Shown here: positions 42,740 to 52,822 of the stretch, piece after piece
Layout: each line of letters starts with the position of its first letter
How positions within the stretch are numbered: position 1 is the first letter of the stretch
Assembly: GCF_003946465.1 (NCBI RefSeq)
Contig: NZ_RHOL01000003.1
Location: 1 to 64,000, forward strand
Direction of reading: 5' to 3'
DNA length: 64,000 nt
Source of the DNA: Lacticaseibacillus hegangensis
GTDB taxonomy: Bacteria > Bacillota > Bacilli > Lactobacillales > Lactobacillaceae
Notes under the pieces: model-generated
The model's input: only the letters and a program-made list of their open reading frames with translations
The model's database searches: none
What the model was told of the DNA's origin: nothing
Program-made: the position numbers and the translations under genes

Positions 42740-44611
42740 ATGAGTCAGGAACGTCAATGGGATCAGTCGTACGATGTCGTTGTTTTAGGCTTCGGAGGGG
42801 CCGGCGCCACCGCCGCGCGGTTTGCTGCGGACGCCGGGGCCAAAGTCCTGCTGGTGGATTCCGCACCAGCAGGGCATGAAGGTGGCAATACGCGCTACTC
42901 CGCTCAGCTAATCGGCGCAGGGCGCGACTTCGACCAGCTCAAGGCATACTACAAGGCGCTGACTGCCCCGATGAAACTCGATGAACAGATGATTGACACC
43001 TACGTCGACGGCATGATGAAGATGCCCGACTACCTGCGGCGTTACTTGAACACGGAGCCAGTCAGTGTGACCACTGACTGGGACCACAGCAAGTTCGATC
43101 TGCGCAGCGCGGTCCACGAATTTCCTGAATATCCTGGCGTCAATGCCTATGACTTTCTGCTCGTTCACCATGGCCTGTTCGATGCTGCGCTGTGGAAGAA
43201 ACTACGCAAGGAAGTGCTCGACCGCAACGACAAGATCACGGTCTGGTATAGTTCACCAGCCAAGCATCTGATTCAGGACCCGGAAACCAAGACAGTTCAA
43301 GGCGCCCAAATCGAGCACGACCACATCCTGTTGAACATTCAGGCCAAAGGCGGCGTGATCCTGGCTACCGGTGGATTCGAAAACAATCCGCAGATGGTGC
43401 AAGATTACCTGAAGGCGTCACGGCTGTCACCAGTCGGCTCTCTGTACAACAAAGGAGACGGCATCAAGATGGGCTATGAGGTCGGCGCCGACATGTGGCA
43501 CATGGCCAACTACGAATCTCTGGGCATGCTTCATGGCTTGACTATCGCGACGCCGGCCGGTACGCGCGGCCGCCTCATCCTCGACTGGCCAGAGGCCGCC
43601 AAGGGCAGTGTCTTTGTCGCCGGTGACGACGGGTCTCGCTACTTCAACGAAGCTGAGGAAAACCGGCATGGCCACATTTACTACCACGGGATGTGGCAAG
43701 TACCGATTGCCAATGATCACCCGCACTTGATCTTTGACCAGCAGCAGTGGGAAGACTTCCATCATGCCAAATTACCTGTCGATAACTTCGACGCCCTAAC
43801 GGTCAAGGCGGACACTCTGCAGGACCTGGCCAAGCTGATTCACGCTAAACCCGAGGCCTTGGCCAAGGCGCAAGCCGACTTTAACCACTTCATTGAAATC
43901 GGTGAAGATTACGCCTACGAACGGCCAGTGGACACGATGCGGGCCTTCGCCGACGGCCCGTACTACGCACTGCCGCTTCGCCAAGTCGTACTCAACACGC
44001 AAGGCGGCCCGCGCCGCAACAGTCGCGCTGAGGTCCTGAATCCGCAAGGCAAACCGATCCCGCATCTATTCTCAGCCGGTGAGCTCGGCGGCATCAACGC
44101 CAACCAGTACCAAGGCGGCAACAACCTGGCCGAATGCCTGATCTGGGGCAAGATTGCTGGGGAAAACGCCGTGCACAGCCTGTCAAAACGCACGACTGAT
44201 GACGAAACCACCCTGGACGCCACCAGTGGTGCGTCTGAAAAAGCGTCAGTCGAAACGACGGACGCCAGCACAGGCGCCTCCGAACATTCTGAAGCTTCGA
44301 CCGCGGCGCCAACGCCAGACTACCCAACGGGGCCGAATCAGTACATCGGCGTCAGCGACGAAGGCATGGGCAACGAAATCGTGGTTCGCGTGACCTACAC
44401 AGACGGCAAGCTTGAAAACGTCGAGGTGCTCAAGCAAAGCGAAAGTGCCGACGTCGGGCTGAAGGCAATCAAGACCCTGCCAAAAGAAATGATCGACGCC
44501 AACTCTCCTGAGGTGGATGCCGTCAGCGGCGCGTCTGTCACCAGCCACGCGCTGAAAGACGCCGTGGCCGACGCATTGAACAAAGCAAAAGCCGCGGCAC
44601 CCACGGCCTAG
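42740..44611 (+). CDS. Fumarate-reductase-type flavoprotein with C-terminal FMN-binding domain
   Basis: 623 residues from the ATG at 42740 (MSQERQWDQSYDVVVLGFGG). GFGGAGATAA near 17 is the FAD turn and GHEGGNTRYSAQL follows. VILATGGFENN near 212 and QGGNNLAECLIWG near 463 are typical of soluble fumarate/urocanate-type reductases. A Ser/Thr/Ala-rich linker (about 485-530) leads to an FMN_bind domain with SGASVTS near 596-602, where Thr is the residue flavinylated by ApbE enzymes. No signal peptide is seen, so it is probably cytosolic. It likely serves as an electron sink for NADH; acceptor unknown. Confidence 0.92.
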   Translation: MSQERQWDQSYDVVVLGFGGAGATAARFAADAGAKVLLVDSAPAGHEGGNTRYSAQLIGAGRDFDQLKAYYKALTAPMKLDEQMIDTYVDGMMKMPDYLRRYLNTEPVSVTTDWDHSKFDLRSAVHEFPEYPGVNAYDFLLVHHGLFDAALWKKLRKEVLDRNDKITVWYSSPAKHLIQDPETKTVQGAQIEHDHILLNIQAKGGVILATGGFENNPQMVQDYLKASRLSPVGSLYNKGDGIKMGYEVGADMWHMANYESLGMLHGLTIATPAGTRGRLILDWPEAAKGSVFVAGDDGSRYFNEAEENRHGHIYYHGMWQVPIANDHPHLIFDQQQWEDFHHAKLPVDNFDALTVKADTLQDLAKLIHAKPEALAKAQADFNHFIEIGEDYAYERPVDTMRAFADGPYYALPLRQVVLNTQGGPRRNSRAEVLNPQGKPIPHLFSAGELGGINANQYQGGNNLAECLIWGKIAGENAVHSLSKRTTDDETTLDATSGASEKASVETTDASTGASEHSEASTAAPTPDYPTGPNQYIGVSDEGMGNEIVVRVTYTDGKLENVEVLKQSESADVGLKAIKTLPKEMIDANSPEVDAVSGASVTSHALKDAVADALNKAKAAAPTA

Positions 44612-44635
44612 ATCCAACCAAGCTCTGAACTGATG

Positions 44636-44686
44636 CGCAAAAAGACCGACCCACGAGAATTTCCGTGAGCCGGCTTTTTTGCGCAT
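44636..44686. terminator. Bidirectional terminator after the fumarate reductase
   Basis: gcgcaaaaagaccg and a complementary cggcttttttgcgc enclose an inner acg/cgt stem; A-run and T-run lie within the outer arms. Confidence 0.8.
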
Positions 44687-44718
44687 CGCGATCGGCCACC
44701 AAACGGCTGAGCGAAGTA

Positions 44719-45186
44719 TTAATCAATCGGAATCTCTGGCATGGCGGCGCGCGCGGCCTTATTGGCTGCAGTCCGGGCCGCATAACCCGCTGAAAGCTGT
44801 TGACCCAGCGGCGTGTCTGCCTCAAGGGATGGCAGCCGGCTACCTTTTGCGACGACGAAGGTCATCAGACTCCAGGCGGCCAGGTACTGCTCGCCCGTGT
44901 CCAAGTCCTCGCCCACCATACGGGTGAACACCTCGATAGAGCGGTGACCGTAGCCGGTGACAAAGCTTTCGTAAGTCAGCGCGTGGCCGATCTCCACCGG
45001 ATTCACGTACACCATCCGGTCCAGCGACCCCGTGACCATGTGGCTGCGCGCAAACCGGTGTGCGGAGATGCTGGCAGTTTCGTCGAGCCATTCCAGCGTT
45101 TGCCCGCCGAACAGGCTGTTGTGCTCGTTCATTTGCCCCTCAAAAATCCGGTGGGTCGTGATCGATAACGTTTCCGACATTTTCAT
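44719..45186 (-). CDS. Acyl-CoA thioesterase (hotdog fold)
   Basis: 155 residues from the ATG at 45186, 8 bp after the HelD-like stop. A frame reaching 45258 lies inside that gene and is rejected. FEGQMNEHNSLFGGQTLEWLD (core MNEHNSLFGGQTLEWLDE) is the YciA/BFIT-type hotdog signature with the conserved Asn and Gly-Gly, and VNPVEIGHALTYES follows. It should hydrolyse acyl-CoA in the cytosol. It is cotranscribed with the HelD-like gene. Confidence 0.9.
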   Translation of the reverse strand: MKMSETLSITTHRIFEGQMNEHNSLFGGQTLEWLDETASISAHRFARSHMVTGSLDRMVYVNPVEIGHALTYESFVTGYGHRSIEVFTRMVGEDLDTGEQYLAAWSLMTFVVAKGSRLPSLEADTPLGQQLSAGYAARTAANKAARAAMPEIPID

Positions 45187-45193
45187 TACTGAC

Positions 45194-47482
45194 TCACTTC
45201 GTTTCGTAGAGGTCACTTGGCACATCGGCCAACATCGGCGACAAGGCTGGGCTGGCAAAAATCGTCAGGCGGTGCATCGCTCGGCTGGCAATGGTGTACA
45301 GCAGCTCACGTTCGTCCTCGTGATGGAACATCGCTTCGTTGGCTTGCCACAGCACGACCGCGTCAAACTCCAGCCCCTTGGCCAGGTATGACGGCACGAC
45401 GATGACACCGGCGGCCAGGCGCTGGTTTTCAGAGCGAATTAGCGTGGTCTTCACGCCTTGGTCAAGCAGCGTTTGGTGCAGCTTTTCGGCCTCTTCCAGC
45501 GTCTTGGCGATGATGGCCGTGGTTTGCTGGGCGGCGTTGTCAATCTTGATCTGGCCGCGGAGTGCCTCAACCAGCGCCGCCTCATCCTGGCGCACATACA
45601 GCACCGGCAGCGGTCCCTGCCGGTCGAACGCCTCGATCTTCTGACCCGACTTCAAAATCGCCTTGGTGAACTCCGTGACTTGCTTCGTCGACCGGTACGA
45701 GCGGGTGAGCTGCACGACCCGTGTTTTCTCCGGATTGAAAAGCTTGGACACATCGGCGATCAGCGAGTGCGAGTTCTCCTTGGTGAAAATGGCCTGGTTC
45801 AAATCGCCAAGCAGGGTGAACTTGGCTTTCGGGAAGCTGCGCTGCAGGTAGGCCAGCTGGTAGGGCGTGTAGTCCTGAATCTCGTCGATGAAGACATAGC
45901 GCATGTCGCGCTCGCCGTGGCGGCCAGTGATCAGGTCGTACAGGTAAATGTAAGGCGTCGCGTCGGCAATGGCCAGCCGCCGCGCCTTGAACTCGGCGAC
46001 AAAATGCTCGACCTCGTTCGCCCACTCGGCTTCGGTCAGGTCAAACTGGCCAAGATCCAGATAGTGCGGCAGCTCGCGCAAAAAGGCCACATACTGGCCG
46101 CGCACGTTCAGGAAGTGGTTGCGGACGATTGCCTGCTGGATCTCGCCGAACGCGCGAATCACGATTTTGCGGGCGAAAAAGCCGTACTCCGCATCGCTGT
46201 CCTTAAATTCCTGCGGGCCGTCCTGCTGAAGGTCGCGCAGCTGCTCCTGGGACAGGTTCTGCACCGTCTCCTGAACCCAGTCCGCCTTCATTTCGCTATT
46301 GACCTTGCGATTAAGCATGGAGATCAGGCGATTTTTGGTCGCATCCAGGCGATTGCCCAGGTGGTAATTCTCATTATAAGAATAGAAAATATCCTCGATC
46401 CGCTTGCGGGAAATGAAGACCTTGTCGCGGAACCGGATGTCGCGAAAGCGCATGCCGCCTTTTTCCAGTGAAGAAGTGTACTTACTGGTGGCCTGGAAAA
46501 ACGCGAGGCTGGCCTTGAGGCTTTGAATCTTCTTCTGGCTTGGCGTCAGCTTGGCTTCAAACTGGGAGAACAGGTCCTGCACCGTGATGTTCGGCACGCG
46601 CCGGGTCACGTACTGGTAAAACGTGAACTGCACCATGTTCTGCTCGCCGAGCTCCGGCAGGACGTTGCCGATATAGTCGGAAAACAGCTGGTTGGGTGAA
46701 AACATGATGACCTGGCTAGACGACAGGTTACCCCGGTAGCGATAAAGCAGGTAGGCCACCCGTTGCAACACAGCCGAGGTTTTCCCCGAGCCGGCGGCGC
46801 CTTGCACGAACAGGAGATCCGCTGTCGTGTCGCGGATGATCTGGTTCTGCTCGCGCTGAATGGTCGTCACGATGCTCTTCATCTGGGTATCCGACTTTTC
46901 GTTCAGAACCTCCAGCAGCATCTGATCGCCAATGGTTTCCGTGGTGTCAAACATCGTCTGGATCTGGCCGTCTGCGATCACGAACTGACGTTTCAATGAC
47001 ACGTCCACGGTTTGCGGCCCGTCTGGAGTTTGGTAGGTGATCTTGCCCAGGCCGCCATCATAATAGATGGAAGAAATCGGGGCACGCCAGTCGTAGATCA
47101 GAAACTTGCCGGCGGCGTTGGTGAAAGAACCCAGGCCGATGTAAATGGTCTCGGGCTTCTCCTCGCCTTCCTGAAAATCAATGCGGGCAAAGTACGGATT
47201 GTGCTTGAGGCGCCGCACAGTCGCCAGTTGCAAGGTCGACTGCTTCCAGGCGTTGCTGCGCTCATCCAGCATCTGTTGCTGCTGTTGAATGCTGGCCGCA
47301 GTTTCAATGGTCTCCGCGTCGTTCGTCAGGTTGATCTTGGTATCCGCGAAAAAGTTCTTGTTGAGATTGGTTTCCTCTGCCTTGGTCCGTGCCACTTCTG
47401 CACTGAGCCTCGTGTCGGCTGCCGCCAGTTCCTGCATTGTGGTGTCAAGATGTGCCTGTTCGAGCTGTTTCTGATCTGCCAC
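45194..47482 (-). CDS. HelD-like RNA polymerase recycling ATPase (UvrD/Rep-type helicase family)
   Basis: 762 residues, usual for Firmicutes HelD. The coiled-coil N-terminus (about 1-85) would enter the polymerase secondary channel. FVQGAAGSGKTSAVLQR near 225 is Walker A, VFIDEIQDYTPYQ near 555 Walker B and LTRSYRSTKQV near 613 motif IV. AKGLEFDAVV near 710 and LYTIASRAMHRL near 735 are the late helicase motifs. HelD releases stalled RNA polymerase from DNA with ATP hydrolysis. Confidence 0.9.
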   Translation of the reverse strand: MADQKQLEQAHLDTTMQELAAADTRLSAEVARTKAEETNLNKNFFADTKINLTNDAETIETAASIQQQQQMLDERSNAWKQSTLQLATVRRLKHNPYFARIDFQEGEEKPETIYIGLGSFTNAAGKFLIYDWRAPISSIYYDGGLGKITYQTPDGPQTVDVSLKRQFVIADGQIQTMFDTTETIGDQMLLEVLNEKSDTQMKSIVTTIQREQNQIIRDTTADLLFVQGAAGSGKTSAVLQRVAYLLYRYRGNLSSSQVIMFSPNQLFSDYIGNVLPELGEQNMVQFTFYQYVTRRVPNITVQDLFSQFEAKLTPSQKKIQSLKASLAFFQATSKYTSSLEKGGMRFRDIRFRDKVFISRKRIEDIFYSYNENYHLGNRLDATKNRLISMLNRKVNSEMKADWVQETVQNLSQEQLRDLQQDGPQEFKDSDAEYGFFARKIVIRAFGEIQQAIVRNHFLNVRGQYVAFLRELPHYLDLGQFDLTEAEWANEVEHFVAEFKARRLAIADATPYIYLYDLITGRHGERDMRYVFIDEIQDYTPYQLAYLQRSFPKAKFTLLGDLNQAIFTKENSHSLIADVSKLFNPEKTRVVQLTRSYRSTKQVTEFTKAILKSGQKIEAFDRQGPLPVLYVRQDEAALVEALRGQIKIDNAAQQTTAIIAKTLEEAEKLHQTLLDQGVKTTLIRSENQRLAAGVIVVPSYLAKGLEFDAVVLWQANEAMFHHEDERELLYTIASRAMHRLTIFASPALSPMLADVPSDLYETK

Positions 47483-47640
47483 GCAAGGGCCCCCTTAAGG
47501 TAAAATAATCGTTGAACAATCATACCACTTGCGCGGCGCCACTGCAATGAAAACAATGGCGTGGATCGCCGCCGTAACCCTGTCATGCCGGGCGTTGCCA
47601 ACCCTTCATGCTGTCGCGTCGCCTGTGCTGCCTTCGCCGG

Positions 47641-49776
47641 CTACTCGCCTTTAAGAAGTGGAATACTGCCAAGAAGCCTGTTTTTCCCGCCGCCAACCAC
47701 ATAATGAAACCGATCCGGCTTGGGCAGGCTGAAGACCATCCCCGCCGTGTACTGCTGACCTGGCTGCAAGTAATCGTGGTTGTGGGCAATTCGCGCTTGA
47801 ACAATGGGTGGCAGCGTATGAATTTTGACCGCTGAATATTCCTGAGCCACGCGTTTGGCACCACGACTTGGAGAATCGGTCGTAAACCCGATGCCAAAAT
47901 TGTTGACTAGATTCAGCTGTTCCTCCACATGCATGGTCTGGTTTTGAACGGTGTAAGGAACATAGACCAGATCCCCATACCGTTGTGCTTTGCCAATGGT
48001 GAGGGTTAACCCTGGCGCGCTAATAGTCCGGCCATGCAGCTTAACCTCGGCGATGTCATATTCTGCCTGGGACACTTGCTCACTGTGAAACAGAGTGAAC
48101 AATGGCCGGGGGTGCGCCAGAATCTGCCTCCTGGTCTTGAGCTGTTCAGCATACGCCCAGCGATCGGCATTTTCCTTAAACGCGGCCGCTGCATCATTGG
48201 CGTTCGCCCATTCGTTTGGGTAAAGCTTGCCAAACGCGATCAAAGCTGGTGGCACTTGGCTACTGTAATACTGCCGAGCCAGCGTCAATGTCTCAGCCCC
48301 CATGTACAATAGGTAATCCGTAAAGTAATCGGTAAAATCAGCGGCCTTATTGTGGCTTAAAAAGGTCAGCGTTTCGACGGCATTTTGGCCGTAACGATAC
48401 AGCGCTGTGCCCTCGGGACTTTCACGGTTTTGCACTTGGGCCAATAGCGCCTTTCCTTGCACCAGGGCGGCCCGCCGTTCGCGATCGCGGGTCGCTCGCG
48501 ACGCCGTGTCAGCGTTGGTCATCAGCGTGACCCCAAGCTGGGCCCAATTGTTCGCAATCCGTTGAAACAGCGGGCCTTGAGCCCCTTGTGTCACTTTTGG
48601 CTGATGAGGGGCTGCCTTGAGAATCACGGCACGACCTTTCGTTTCACTGAGCAGTTGCGGGGCGCGAATCACGCGCACCTCCGCCTGAATTCGCCTTTCA
48701 GCTTGCTGAGCGGACCACTGATACCAACCAAAGCCGCCGAAAAGAATGACCATTAACCCCAATGTCGCGGTAATGCCGCCAACGAAAGAACTGGAAAAAT
48801 GTCGAGAAGTTAATTGGTCTTGGGCGCGTTGTTGCTCAAATGTCAGCTCGAAGACACCCGCAGCAGACTCGCCACTGGAACCACCCTGAGTGACCGCACG
48901 CTTATGCCACCACCACCTGATTCCCAGCCACACGCCCGCGCCTAGCACGACAATAAGTAGCAAAGATGGCCAGCGACCGAAGGCCTCCAGCAACCAATTA
49001 GTCCGCCTGGGCGCAATCATCTGAACGCTCTGATCGGCCCGGTCAGGCATCCTGACCGCGATTTGGCCATGCTTGGGCGCGCCAGCATAAACGCCATGGT
49101 CGACTTGCACCAGCGCACTGCCGTCTTTGTGCGGCAGCGTCAAAAGCAGGTAATAGTCAGTATACGAATACCGACCAGAGCCCACATCTTCGGCGTATTT
49201 TCCCTCTACAACAGCAGATTGTTTGGGGCCGGCAGTCTGGTTTGGAATAAGGCGAATCGCTGGCAAGCCAATGAGCCAAATAATGGCCACCAAACCAGCA
49301 CTCCAGGCGAGTACTGGCAACCCGATCTGCTGAACGGACTGCAATTTCTCGCCCCAAAAAGTCACGAGTAAGATCGCCCAACAAAAGGCGGCGAGTAAGG
49401 CCAGTAGCGTAACCACCCAGTATGCGCTGATTCGCCGCGGTGACGGTGTCAAAAGCGCTTCGTCCGTGTTTAATTCGTGATGCTTGGAGGCCCGCCACTG
49501 CAAGTAAGTTGCGCGCGTCACTGAATATTGCCGACGCTCATCTGCCAGGTTTGCGCGATAGCCAGTCGTCTCCCCGTCAACATCCTGAGTGACCATGACA
49601 TTAACGATGGTGTCATTTTTAGGAAGCGATGCGACACGATGGGGCCGAGCGGTCCAAAAAGCAAAAAAGGTGAGCACCAAGGCGACGGCAACCAGCACGA
49701 TAATTCCGATTGAACCGCCTTTCTGATCTTTTTTTGCCCGTTGCTGCCTACTTTGCACATTTGTTTTTTGAATCAA
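47641..49776 (-). CDS. Membrane protein of unknown function
   Basis: 711 residues when started at TTG 49776 (translated MIQKTNVQSRQQ), which has GGAGGGG 8 nt upstream; longer frames reach into the divergent promoter. Five hydrophobic helices are visible: near 22-42, 110-135, 150-170, 258-280 and 325-345. A soluble region contains an internal Arg/Ala-rich helix. The C-terminal ~140 residues (GLTLTIGKAQRYGDLVYVPY onward) look like an immunoglobulin-like DUF4352-type domain on the outer face. No catalytic motif is recognised. Confidence 0.8.
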   Translation of the reverse strand: MIQKTNVQSRQQRAKKDQKGGSIGIIVLVAVALVLTFFAFWTARPHRVASLPKNDTIVNVMVTQDVDGETTGYRANLADERRQYSVTRATYLQWRASKHHELNTDEALLTPSPRRISAYWVVTLLALLAAFCWAILLVTFWGEKLQSVQQIGLPVLAWSAGLVAIIWLIGLPAIRLIPNQTAGPKQSAVVEGKYAEDVGSGRYSYTDYYLLLTLPHKDGSALVQVDHGVYAGAPKHGQIAVRMPDRADQSVQMIAPRRTNWLLEAFGRWPSLLLIVVLGAGVWLGIRWWWHKRAVTQGGSSGESAAGVFELTFEQQRAQDQLTSRHFSSSFVGGITATLGLMVILFGGFGWYQWSAQQAERRIQAEVRVIRAPQLLSETKGRAVILKAAPHQPKVTQGAQGPLFQRIANNWAQLGVTLMTNADTASRATRDRERRAALVQGKALLAQVQNRESPEGTALYRYGQNAVETLTFLSHNKAADFTDYFTDYLLYMGAETLTLARQYYSSQVPPALIAFGKLYPNEWANANDAAAAFKENADRWAYAEQLKTRRQILAHPRPLFTLFHSEQVSQAEYDIAEVKLHGRTISAPGLTLTIGKAQRYGDLVYVPYTVQNQTMHVEEQLNLVNNFGIGFTTDSPSRGAKRVAQEYSAVKIHTLPPIVQARIAHNHDYLQPGQQYTAGMVFSLPKPDRFHYVVGGGKNRLLGSIPLLKGE

Positions 49777-49927
49777 GATTAGCCCCTCCAGCCGTCGCTT
49801 CGAAGCCGACGGAACGTTATTATTATGGGGATTATGGCAATTAATTGCAAAATGGATTAAGGCGGCTAAGCGCCAACCACGAGGGTGCGGTAAAATAACA
49901 ACAAGATGTGTCTCTGGAGGAAGCATT

Positions 49928-51751
49928 ATGCAAAGCATTTCCTTATTAGTTGTGCTGTTCGCGGCGCTGCTCACCCCGCTACTGATGGCTAAGTTCAACA
50001 TTCACAGTCTCCCTACTGCAGTGGCTGAAATTATTGTCGGCATCATTTTGGGAAAAAGTCTCTTCGGCTGGGTCGTCAGCAATGATGTCCTCGAAGAACT
50101 GCGCACCCTGGGGGTCATTGTCCTAATTTTTCTCTCAGGAATGGAGATCGATTTTTCCTTATTCAAACCGCAAAAACAGTCCGGCAGAAAGATTGGCGCA
50201 GCACCCCTCGCCTTTCTCAGCTACGGCAGCATCGTCCTCATGGCACTGGCTGCGGCCTGGGTGCTTGACTTGCTCGGGCTGTATCACCACATCGTGTTTG
50301 CCGCGATTATTTTCGCCACGGTGGCGCTGGGCGTGGTCATCGCCGCGCTGAAGGAAAAAGAGCTGCTGAGCAAACCGTTCGGGCAAACGGTCCTGCTGCT
50401 GGCCGCACTGGGCGAGGTGCTGCCCCTGATTGCACTGACCGTTTACCAGAACCTCAACGGCACCTCCTCGCGCAGCGTGTGGCTGCTGCTGCTGATTTTC
50501 GTGGCCGCCATCTTCCTGCTGCACCGTTTTCGCAAGCCTTACCAGTGGTTCGCCGAAATCGATAAAAGCACCACGCAGCTTGACATCCGTCTGGCCTTTT
50601 TCCTGATTGTCACGCTGGTCACCGTGGCCGAGTCCGTCGGCGCCGAAAATATTCTGGGCGCGTTTCTCGCCGGCATGGTGATGAAACTGCTCAAACCACG
50701 CGAGGAGACGGAAGACAAGCTGACCAGCATTGGCTACGGCTTTTTCATCCCGATTTTCTTCATTATGACCGGTGCGAACATGAACCTGCCGGCCATGTTC
50801 AAGGACCCGGCCAGCCTGGCCTTGATTCCTGTGCTGCTGATCGCCTTTTATGCGGCCAAAGCGCTGCTGATCCCGCTGCTTTTGATGCGGTTTCGCAAGC
50901 ACAACGCGCTGGCCGGCATGCTGCTGACGTCGACCACGATCACGCTGGTCATTCCGGCGCTGTCGATCGGCAAAAGCTTGGGCATCATCTCCAGCACCCA
51001 AAGCGCCGCTTTCACGCTGGCCGCGGTCATCACCTGCATCGCCAGCCCGATTCTATTCAACACCTTCTACGTTGCGGAAAAAGACGACGTCAAAAAGACG
51101 CGCGTCCACATCATCGGCGCCAACCTGATGACCGTGCCAATCGTCCAGCAGCTGACCCGCGGCCTGTACGAGGTGCGCCTGTACACCGACGACCCGGTCA
51201 AGTTCAAAACCTACAACTCCGAAGCGCCGGTCACCTTGCTGGCCGACGTGACCGAGCCAACGCTCCAGAACGCCGGCGTGTTTGACGCCGACATCATCGT
51301 CCTCGCCCACTTCGACGAAGATAAGAACTTTGCCGTTGCCGAACTCGCCTTGGCGGCCAAGGTGCCGCGCATCATCGCCCGCTTCGACGCCAAAAACGCC
51401 ACCGATGGCCGCTACGATGAGCTGGCCGCGCAAGGCGTTGAGGTTTACAACACCTTCGAGACCAACATCGCAATGCTGCGCAGCCTGATTGAAACACCGT
51501 CGACGCTCAAGATCCTGCAGGACACCACCGCGGGCATCTTCGAAATCGTCGTCAACAACCGCCGCTTTGCCGGCCTGGAGGTCAAGAACCTGCCCTATGT
51601 CAACGACATCACCATCAGCCAGATTTTCCGCGGCGACCACTTCATCGCCCCGCATGGTGACACCCAGCTCCACCTGGGCGACCACATCATTTTCTCCGGC
51701 GACAAGGCGCAAATCGGCCAGATGCGAGCAGAATTTGAAAAGGTCAACTAA
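49928..51751 (+). CDS. CPA2-family monovalent cation:proton antiporter with TrkA domains
   Basis: 607 residues. About twelve membrane helices occupy 1-385. LFLSGMEIDFSLF near 75 and GAFLAGMVMKLL near 245 are CPA2/KefB-like motifs. VHIIGANLMTVPIVQQL near 395 starts a TrkA-N (RCK) nucleotide-binding domain and EVVNNRRFAGLEVKNL-type sequence near 545 a TrkA-C domain. It exchanges Na+ or K+ for H+ and is gated by nucleotides. GGAGG lies 8 nt before the ATG. It is divergent from the unknown membrane protein. Confidence 0.92.
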   Translation: MQSISLLVVLFAALLTPLLMAKFNIHSLPTAVAEIIVGIILGKSLFGWVVSNDVLEELRTLGVIVLIFLSGMEIDFSLFKPQKQSGRKIGAAPLAFLSYGSIVLMALAAAWVLDLLGLYHHIVFAAIIFATVALGVVIAALKEKELLSKPFGQTVLLLAALGEVLPLIALTVYQNLNGTSSRSVWLLLLIFVAAIFLLHRFRKPYQWFAEIDKSTTQLDIRLAFFLIVTLVTVAESVGAENILGAFLAGMVMKLLKPREETEDKLTSIGYGFFIPIFFIMTGANMNLPAMFKDPASLALIPVLLIAFYAAKALLIPLLLMRFRKHNALAGMLLTSTTITLVIPALSIGKSLGIISSTQSAAFTLAAVITCIASPILFNTFYVAEKDDVKKTRVHIIGANLMTVPIVQQLTRGLYEVRLYTDDPVKFKTYNSEAPVTLLADVTEPTLQNAGVFDADIIVLAHFDEDKNFAVAELALAAKVPRIIARFDAKNATDGRYDELAAQGVEVYNTFETNIAMLRSLIETPSTLKILQDTTAGIFEIVVNNRRFAGLEVKNLPYVNDITISQIFRGDHFIAPHGDTQLHLGDHIIFSGDKAQIGQMRAEFEKVN

Positions 51752-51825
51752 GCTGAGGCAAGTGTGATGCATCCCACCATGCCTGCAGTGAAAGTGATAG
51801 AATGAGACTATTCTAAGGAAATGCG

Positions 51826-52740
51826 GTGACCACAATGAAGCAAGGAACCACGATTTTGACGCTTGATAACGGCTACCACCTTTGGACCAACACGCAGGGC
51901 GAGGGCGACATTCACCTGCTCTGCCTGCACGGCGGCCCTGGCGGCAACCACGAATACTGGGAAAACTTCGGCGAGCAGCTGAGCGACCTCGGCGTCCAAG
52001 TGCACATGTACGATCAGCTCGGCAGCTGGTACTCGGATCAGCCGGACTACTCAGACCCAGAAATTGCCAAAAAGTACCTGACCACGGACTACTTCTTAGG
52101 CGAAGTTGAGGAAGTCCGCCAAAAGCTCGGCTTGGATCATTTTTACCTGATTGGGCAAAGCTGGGGCGGTGCCTTGACACAGCTGTACGCGCTCAAGTAC
52201 GGCGAGCACCTCAAGGGCGCCATCATCTCCTCCATGATCGACAACATCGATGAATACGTCGATCACGTCAACTATGTGCGTGAGGAGTGCCTGCCGCCCA
52301 AGGCCGTCAAGTACATGAAGAAGATCGAGGCAGAAGGCAACTGGAAGGACGCGCAGTACCAGAAGTACGTCGACGTCTTGAACCGCAGCTACGTTGACCG
52401 CAAGCAGCCGCCTGCCATTTCCCACTTGATTGACACCACTGGCACCCCAGTTTACAACGCTTTCCAAGGCGACAACGAATTTGTCGTCACCGGCAAGCTG
52501 AAGGACTGGGACATTCGCGACCAGATTCACAACATCACCGTGCCGACCCTGTTGACCTTCGGCGAACACGAAACCATGCCGCTGCGCTCGGCTCAGCGCA
52601 TGGCTGAGGACATTCCGCATGCCCGTTTGGTCACCACGCCAGACGGTGGCCATCACCACATGATCGACAACGCCCCGGTTTACTTCGCGCACCTGAAGCA
52701 GTTTATCAAGGACGTCGAATCCGGCAACTTCAACGATTAA
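51826..52740 (+). CDS. pepI: Proline iminopeptidase (alpha/beta hydrolase)
   Basis: 304 residues. A GTG at 51826 with AAGGAA 5 nt upstream is preferred over the ATG at 51835. HGGPGG near 35 forms the oxyanion hole, GQSWGG near 110 holds nucleophile Ser112 and DGGHHHMIDN near 274 the catalytic His. The family removes N-terminal proline from peptides in the cytosol, a common trait of dairy-type lactobacilli. Confidence 0.92.
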   Translation: MTTMKQGTTILTLDNGYHLWTNTQGEGDIHLLCLHGGPGGNHEYWENFGEQLSDLGVQVHMYDQLGSWYSDQPDYSDPEIAKKYLTTDYFLGEVEEVRQKLGLDHFYLIGQSWGGALTQLYALKYGEHLKGAIISSMIDNIDEYVDHVNYVREECLPPKAVKYMKKIEAEGNWKDAQYQKYVDVLNRSYVDRKQPPAISHLIDTTGTPVYNAFQGDNEFVVTGKLKDWDIRDQIHNITVPTLLTFGEHETMPLRSAQRMAEDIPHARLVTTPDGGHHHMIDNAPVYFAHLKQFIKDVESGNFND

Positions 52741-52748
52741 GTCATATT

Positions 52749-52774
52749 GCCAGCCCGCTGCGGCTGGCTTTTTT
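52749..52774 (+). terminator. Terminator after the iminopeptidase
   Basis: gccagcc, a 6-nt loop, ggctggc, then six T. Confidence 0.85.
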
Positions 52775-52822
52775 CGTCCTGCAAAGGGCTATAATGGGGA
52801 CAAACTTTAACGGAGGCGCCAC

